From positions 3,968,001 to 4,032,000 of the forward strand of contig NZ_JACHMP010000001.1 in assembly GCF_014204985.1 (NCBI RefSeq): a stretch of DNA of 64,000 bases. Direction: 5' to 3'. Under the pieces are notes generated by a model that was given only the letters and a program-made list of their open reading frames with translations, did no database searches and was not told the origin of the DNA. The stretch's first letter is position 1. Each line of letters starts with the position of its first letter. Below are positions 60,191 through 64,000 of the stretch, one piece after another. A program made the translations under genes and the position numbers. Source of the DNA: Streptosporangium becharense (lineage in GTDB: Bacteria > Actinomycetota > Actinomycetes > Streptosporangiales > Streptosporangiaceae).

Positions 60191-60215
60191 GGCCCGTCCG
60201 ATTCTCGGGCGGGCC
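60191..60215. terminator. Hairpin terminator
   Basis: Arms GGCCCGTCCGA (60191-60201) and TCGGGCGGGCC (60205-60215), one G-U pair, then TTTGTTCCCTTTT. Lies between the SARP gene and the convergent-facing GNAT gene. Confidence 0.65.
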
Positions 60216-60253
60216 TTTGTTCCCTTTTGTGATTTAAGTGATGTTTTTCGGAA

Positions 60254-60898
60254 TTAAGCTGCTTCGACCATGCCCATCCGGTTATGGAGTCGTTCTCGGA
60301 CGAGCGGCCATTCCGCCCTCAGGATCGAGTAGTACGCGGTATCTCGGACCGTGTCGTCGGCGCCTCGGCTCTCCGCCCGCCGCACACCGTCAAGGTGTGC
60401 GCCGAGGGCCTCGATGGCGGTCCGGGATCGCGTGTTGCGTACGTCGGCCTTGATGGTGATGCGGTGGACCTGCCAGGTCTCGAAGGCGAGCGAGAGCATG
60501 AGGTACTTGCTCTCCCGGTTGACACCCGTGCCCTGGGCCGAAGCGGCCAGCCAGGTGTAACCGATGTCCGCCACGGACGGGACATCGCCCACCGCCCCAC
60601 GTGCGCCCGGTGGCCAGGGCAACGGGCCCTGCCAGTACTCCAGGTTCATGAGACGGGTGGCACCGACCACACGGTCGGTGTGGAGCCACCGGATGGCGAA
60701 GGGCAACGTGCGGCCCTCCGCCTGCTCAGCCAGGGCGGCCTCCACGTAGGAGGCCACCTCGTCCCGGCCGTTGGGGACACGAGTGAAGGCGTAGGTGGAG
60801 CGGTCCTCACTCGCCGCGGCAACGAGGTCGTCGACGACCGCGAAGCTGAGCGGTTCCAGGCGCACGAGGCGCCCGGACAGGGTGACAAAAGCGGGCAT
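60254..60898 (-). CDS. RimJ/RimL-type GNAT acetyltransferase
   Basis: 214 residues from ATG 60898: FVTLSGRLVRLEPLSFAVVD, WLHTDRVVGATRLMNLEYWQ, IGYTWLAASAQGTGVNRESK and WQVHRITIKADVRNTRSRTA carry the RimJ/RimL pattern with ASAQGTGVN as the acetyl-CoA loop. Such enzymes acetylate ribosomal or other N-termini, or small molecules. Monocistronic. Confidence 0.9.
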   Translation of the reverse strand: MPAFVTLSGRLVRLEPLSFAVVDDLVAAASEDRSTYAFTRVPNGRDEVASYVEAALAEQAEGRTLPFAIRWLHTDRVVGATRLMNLEYWQGPLPWPPGARGAVGDVPSVADIGYTWLAASAQGTGVNRESKYLMLSLAFETWQVHRITIKADVRNTRSRTAIEALGAHLDGVRRAESRGADDTVRDTAYYSILRAEWPLVRERLHNRMGMVEAA

Positions 60899-61212
60899 GA
60901 GCACATGATGGGGGCTCAATCCCACGTCTGGTGCCAAACGATACGGGACATCTTGCCGAGCATTGAGGGGAGTGTGGGACCGTTGGCATCCTTCGAGGTG
61001 AAAGAGCAGCTCAGAGGGGTGTCTTCGCCCCACATGGGTGCGGTGCCGCACGGAGCGAACACCGGCCTCGCTCACGCCGCCCGGAGTGCCGCCCGGAGTG
61101 CCGCCCGAAGCGTCGTCCGGGGGGCGGGGGAGACACCGGGGACCACAGTCCGGAAGGGGCGACCGGATACGCCCGGGAGGCGGTGCGGCCCGCCTCCGGG
61201 TAACGTCGGCAC
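60899..61212. other. Gap before rnhB
   Basis: No gene recognised. Contains the direct repeat CCCGGAGTGCCG (61080 and 61092) and a diverged third copy. GC-rich; promoter of rnhB presumed at about 61150-61200. Confidence 0.4.
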
Positions 61213-61881
61213 GTGCCTCCCTCCTACGCGCTCGAACGCCTGCTGAACGACGGCGGGTCGAAGCTGGTCGCCGGGATCGACGAGGTCGGCCGGGGTGCCT
61301 GGGCCGGGCCGGTCGCGGTCTGCGCGGTCATCACCGACCTGTCGGAACCGCCCGCCGGGCTGACCGACTCCAAGCTGCTCAGCCCCGCCCGCCGCGCTGC
61401 CCTGATCCCCGAGATCACCGCCTGGGCCGCCGGGATCGGGTACGGCGAGGCCTCACACGAGGAGATCGACGAGCTCGGCATGACCGGCGCCCTGCGCCGA
61501 GCCGCCCGCCGGGCGCTCGGCGCGCTGCCGGTCCGGCCCGACGTGGTGATCCTCGACGGCAAGCACGACTATCTGGGAGCGCCGTGGCCGGTGCGGTGTG
61601 AGATCAAGGCCGACCTGTCGTCCGTCTCCGTGGCGGCGGCCTCCGTGGTCGCCAAGGTTCGCCGCGACACCCACATGGCGTCGCTGGGATGCGAGGAGTA
61701 CGGCTTCGCGGACAACGCGGGCTATCCCTCCCCGGTCCACCAGGCGGCCCTGGCCGCGCTCGGCCCTACGGAGCACCACCGCCTGTCCTGGTCCTACCTG
61801 GACGACCTGCCCCGCTGGCGCCACCTGAAGAGACACCGCGACCCGCGTGCCGGTGAGGGCCAGCTCGGGCTCTTCGCCTGA
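61213..61881 (+). CDS. rnhB: Ribonuclease HII
   Basis: Removes RNA from RNA-DNA hybrids and initiates ribonucleotide excision. 222 residues with GTG at 61213. Active-site acidic residues are in [16 protein letters not shown] (D..E), [11 protein letters not shown] (D) and [15 protein letters not shown] (D). [12 protein letters not shown] and [12 protein letters not shown] are family-typical. Full length. Confidence 0.96.
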   Translation: MPPSYALERLLNDGGSKLVAGIDEVGRGAWAGPVAVCAVITDLSEPPAGLTDSKLLSPARRAALIPEITAWAAGIGYGEASHEEIDELGMTGALRRAARRALGALPVRPDVVILDGKHDYLGAPWPVRCEIKADLSSVSVAAASVVAKVRRDTHMASLGCEEYGFADNAGYPSPVHQAALAALGPTEHHRLSWSYLDDLPRWRHLKRHRDPRAGEGQLGLFA

Positions 61882-61950
61882 AGGACGCCGGGGGCCCGTA
61901 CCCATCCCGCCGGCCGCCTCGCCGCCGGACGGTGCGCGGCTCGCACAGGA

Positions 61951-62004
61951 CCGGTCCCGGTCGCGCCGGACGGTAAGGGGCCGGTCCCGGTCGCGCCGGA
62001 CGGT
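61951..62004. repeat. 24-bp direct repeat with 30-bp spacing
   Basis: The unit beginning CCGGTCCCGGTCGCGCCGG is exactly repeated at 61951-61974 and 61981-62004 between rnhB and the LLM gene. Flanked by degenerate GGACGGTGTGCG copies. Confidence 0.85.
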
Positions 62005-62088
62005 GTGCGCACGGATCCGGCCGCCCCGCGCCGGACGGTGTGCGGCTTGCACGGGTTCGATCACGGTCGTGTCCGGCATCATCGGAAA

Positions 62089-63078
62089 GTGCGCATAGGG
62101 GTCTTTCTGGTGGCGGCGGGTTTCCCCGGTAGGGAACCGGGTCAGGTGCTGCGCGACACCGTGGAGGCGGTCGTCGTCGCGGAGGAGGCGGGGTTCGACG
62201 ACGCCTGGATCGCCGAGCACCACTTCATGTCGTACGGCGTGTGCCCGTCGGCGGTGACACTGGCCGGGGTGGCGCTGGGCCGCACGGCCAGGATCCGGGT
62301 CGGCACCGCGGTGAGCGTGCTCTCCACCCGCCACCCGGTCGACCTGGCCGAGCAGGCGGCGATCCTTGACCACGCCTCCGGGGGACGCTTCACGCTGGGC
62401 GTGGGCAGGGGCGGGCCGTGGGTGGACCTGGAGGTGTTCGGCACGGGACTGGACAGGTTCGAGCGCGGCTTCCGCGAATCGCTCGACCTGCTGTGCGACG
62501 CGCTCACGCGGGACACGGTCTCCGCGGCCGGGGAGTTCTTCTCCTTCAGGACGGTGCCCATCGTCCCGGCCGCCCGGCTCCGGCCGATCGTCGCGTGCAC
62601 CTCGCCGGAGACCGTGGCGATCGCCGCCGCACGCGGCCTGCCGATGCTGCTCGGCATGCACATCGGCGACGCGGACAAGGCCGCCGTACTGCGTGACTAC
62701 GCGGTGTCGGCCGGGGGCCCGCCGTCTCCGCCCGGTCACATCGCGGCCGCCGTGGGCCATGTCGCGGACACGACGGAACAGGCGGTGCGGGAGCTCAGGG
62801 AGGCCATGCCGCGCTGGCTCGAACCGGGGCTTGCGGGTTACGTGCCGGTGGACGGGCGAGTGCGTCCGCCACGCGATGTCCCGGGATACGTGGACTTCCT
62901 GTGCGAGACGCATCCGGTCGGCTCACCCGACCGGTGCGTCGAGATGATCCTGCGGACCGCGGAGGCCACCGGTCTGGGGCACCTGATCCTCATGGTCGAG
63001 GGTGCGGGAGAGCACACCCGCACCCTCGACAACATCAGGCGGCTCGGGGCCGAGGTGCTGCCCCGGGTCCGCGGGTAG
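62089..63078 (+). CDS. LLM-class oxidoreductase (bacterial luciferase-like)
   Basis: 329 residues from GTG 62089. VVAEEAGFDDAWIAEHHFMS, RIRVGTAVSVLSTRHPVDLA and LDHASGGRFTLGVGRGGPWV are the LLM/luciferase landmarks, with AGLG-type C-terminal DNIRRLGAEVLPRV. Cofactor F420 or FMN cannot be decided from sequence. Different subgroup from the 45060 protein (AEHHF motif, SGGRF). Confidence 0.9.
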   Translation: MRIGVFLVAAGFPGREPGQVLRDTVEAVVVAEEAGFDDAWIAEHHFMSYGVCPSAVTLAGVALGRTARIRVGTAVSVLSTRHPVDLAEQAAILDHASGGRFTLGVGRGGPWVDLEVFGTGLDRFERGFRESLDLLCDALTRDTVSAAGEFFSFRTVPIVPAARLRPIVACTSPETVAIAAARGLPMLLGMHIGDADKAAVLRDYAVSAGGPPSPPGHIAAAVGHVADTTEQAVRELREAMPRWLEPGLAGYVPVDGRVRPPRDVPGYVDFLCETHPVGSPDRCVEMILRTAEATGLGHLILMVEGAGEHTRTLDNIRRLGAEVLPRVRG

Positions 63079-63150
63079 ACCGCGCGGCCGCGGGGTCGGC
63101 CGGCAGGTGGGGCAGACCCCGCCGGGAGGCGTTCGGCTGCCCCGTCTCCG

Positions 63151-63537
63151 TCAGCAGTCGACGAGCTCGGGGCTTTGGTTGAGGATCTGCGACCTGGCGG
63201 TGACGAACTCCGCGTGTGCGGCGGTGGCCGACGGGTCGAAGACCGCGACCCGGTGGCAGTTCTGGAAGGCGAGTCTCACTCCGAAGTGACGCTCCAGCGC
63301 GCCGCGCATGGCGTCGCTGGCGAGAGCGCGCAGCAGCTGGCCGCGGGCTTCCTCGTCCGGCGGGGGAACGGTGTTGTCGGCGAACTCGGCACCGGTGTGC
63401 TCGCGCTGCCTGACCAGATCGCTGATCAGCGACCAGGCGTAGGGCAACGAGTCACGGACGCAGGCGACGAACGCCGCGTCGTCCACCTCACCGGCCTTGG
63501 CCTGGTCAAGAAGATCGTTCGAAACGGTCAGCGACAT
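63151..63537 (-). CDS. SCO5389-type conserved protein
   Basis: 128 residues: MSLTVSNDLLDQAKAGEVDD, AAFVACVRDSLPYAWSLISD, DEEARGQLLRALASDAMRGA, then RHFGVRLAFQNCHRVAVFDP. This matches the actinobacterial family typified by Streptomyces SCO5389 as I know it, which lies beside an ATP-binding protein gene; here the same order is seen. Function unknown. The next gene on the same strand ends 63 bp upstream of this start. Confidence 0.75.
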   Translation of the reverse strand: MSLTVSNDLLDQAKAGEVDDAAFVACVRDSLPYAWSLISDLVRQREHTGAEFADNTVPPPDEEARGQLLRALASDAMRGALERHFGVRLAFQNCHRVAVFDPSATAAHAEFVTARSQILNQSPELVDC

Positions 63538-63600
63538 ACTGCCTTCTCCTCTCAGAGGGGGATCAATCAGACACTAGGTGGGTGTGGTGGGCACCACCAC

Positions 63601-64000
63601 CTAACGAGAGAGCGACACTCGTGTGGGCCCGAACACGAAACCCGGGTCGACCTGCGCGGCGAGATCCTCCCCGGTCGCCCTGTTCGCCCACGCCTCGGCG
63701 TTGCGGAGGTGGAAGAGCACGGCCTGGCGGCCGAAGCGGTCCCAGTCTTTCTCCTGGGCGTCGAGACGCCCCAGGATCGTCGCCAGCGCCGCGGCGTTGG
63801 CGGGTTCGAGGTCGCCGAGGGTGAACGGGCGGCCCTGCTCCATCGCGCGGATCGCCGCGGAGTGCTCCAGGCAGACCAGCAGGTCGTCACCGACCTGGTC
63901 GCGGAGGAACGCCACGTCGTCGGGACCGTGCACCTTGTTGCCGACCACCGCGATCGGCACGTCGTAGTCGGCGGCGTAGTCGCGGTACTGCCGGTAGACG
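63601..64000 (-). CDS. ATP-binding protein (CooC/MinD-like P-loop), N-terminus beyond window
   Basis: Only the C-terminal about 132 residues are visible: DVPIAVVGNKVHGPDDVAFL, then LVCLEHSAAIRAMEQGRPFT, LGRLDAQEKDWDRFGRQAVL. VVGNKV (N-K-x base-recognition strand) and the overall layout suggest a CO-dehydrogenase-maturation-like or MinD/ParA-type ATPase. Partner of the SCO5389-type gene. Confidence 0.65.
   Translation of the reverse strand, partial: VYRQYRDYAADYDVPIAVVGNKVHGPDDVAFLRDQVGDDLLVCLEHSAAIRAMEQGRPFTLGDLEPANAAALATILGRLDAQEKDWDRFGRQAVLFHLRNAEAWANRATGEDLAAQVDPGFVFGPTRVSLSR

Overview
The window is high-GC DNA of an actinobacterium. The gene order rpsF-ssb-rpsR-rplI with dnaB nearby, GTG starts with GTGA/ATGA overlaps, several F420-type oxidoreductases, a SARP regulator, tRNA adenosine deaminase-associated proteins next to tadA and an SCO5389-type gene all fit Streptosporangiales or a close relative (inference; no 16S gene is present). 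Replication and translation genes (ssb, dnaB, a beta clamp, dnaX with ffs, recR, rnhB, rpsF, rpsR, rplI) suggest an origin-proximal segment, but neither dnaA nor oriC is seen.

Layout. 1-3.2 kb: partial endonuclease IV, two small membrane proteins and the rpsF-ssb-rpsR-rplI operon. 3.3-9.3 kb: an amino-acid ABC importer, an APC permease and a MATE exporter. 9.3-11 kb: a DnaA-box cluster and dnaB. 11-16 kb: a HAD phosphatase and an ABC-2 exporter divergent from a two-component system whose kinase has extra C-terminal membrane helices. 16-20.6 kb: a stand-alone beta-clamp gene, GntR and XRE/TPR regulators, and a PH-domain membrane protein with a 52-residue partner. 20.8-23.9 kb: upp, two tandem tRNA-adenosine-deaminase-associated proteins, tadA and tRNA-Ser(CGA).

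23.87-30.0 kb is the accessory region. The tRNA-Ser 3' end is an attachment site. A 3.75-kb element with a frameshifted tyrosine integrase and a frameshifted UTRA-domain regulator ends at a 29-bp att repeat at 27,615. Immediately beyond it lies a second, more decayed copy of the same plan (terminator, integrase start, cargo, UTRA C-terminus) carrying a glycosyltransferase and an F420-type PPOX protein.

30.3-40.7 kb returns to core genes: a zinc metallopeptidase, tRNA-Ser(GGA), ffs, dnaX, a GAF regulator, the YbaB-recR-DUF5063 operon and lysC-asd. 40.8-49.3 kb holds secreted/cell-envelope proteins and a cluster with an LLM oxidoreductase, amidase and amidohydrolase. 49.5-56.6 kb has a tyrosine phosphatase, SURF1, HxlR, GNAT, TetR and methyltransferase genes. 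A second DnaA-box cluster at 56.55 kb precedes a 1,027-residue SARP/NB-ARC/TPR regulator, then a GNAT, rnhB, a second LLM oxidoreductase, and an SCO5389-type protein with a partial ATP-binding protein at the right edge.

A recurring trait is the presence of short GC-rich tandem or near-tandem repeats (17-108 bp period) in intergenic DNA, mostly just after stop codons. Coordinates of gene ends are firm; several starts are choices among alternatives and are flagged.
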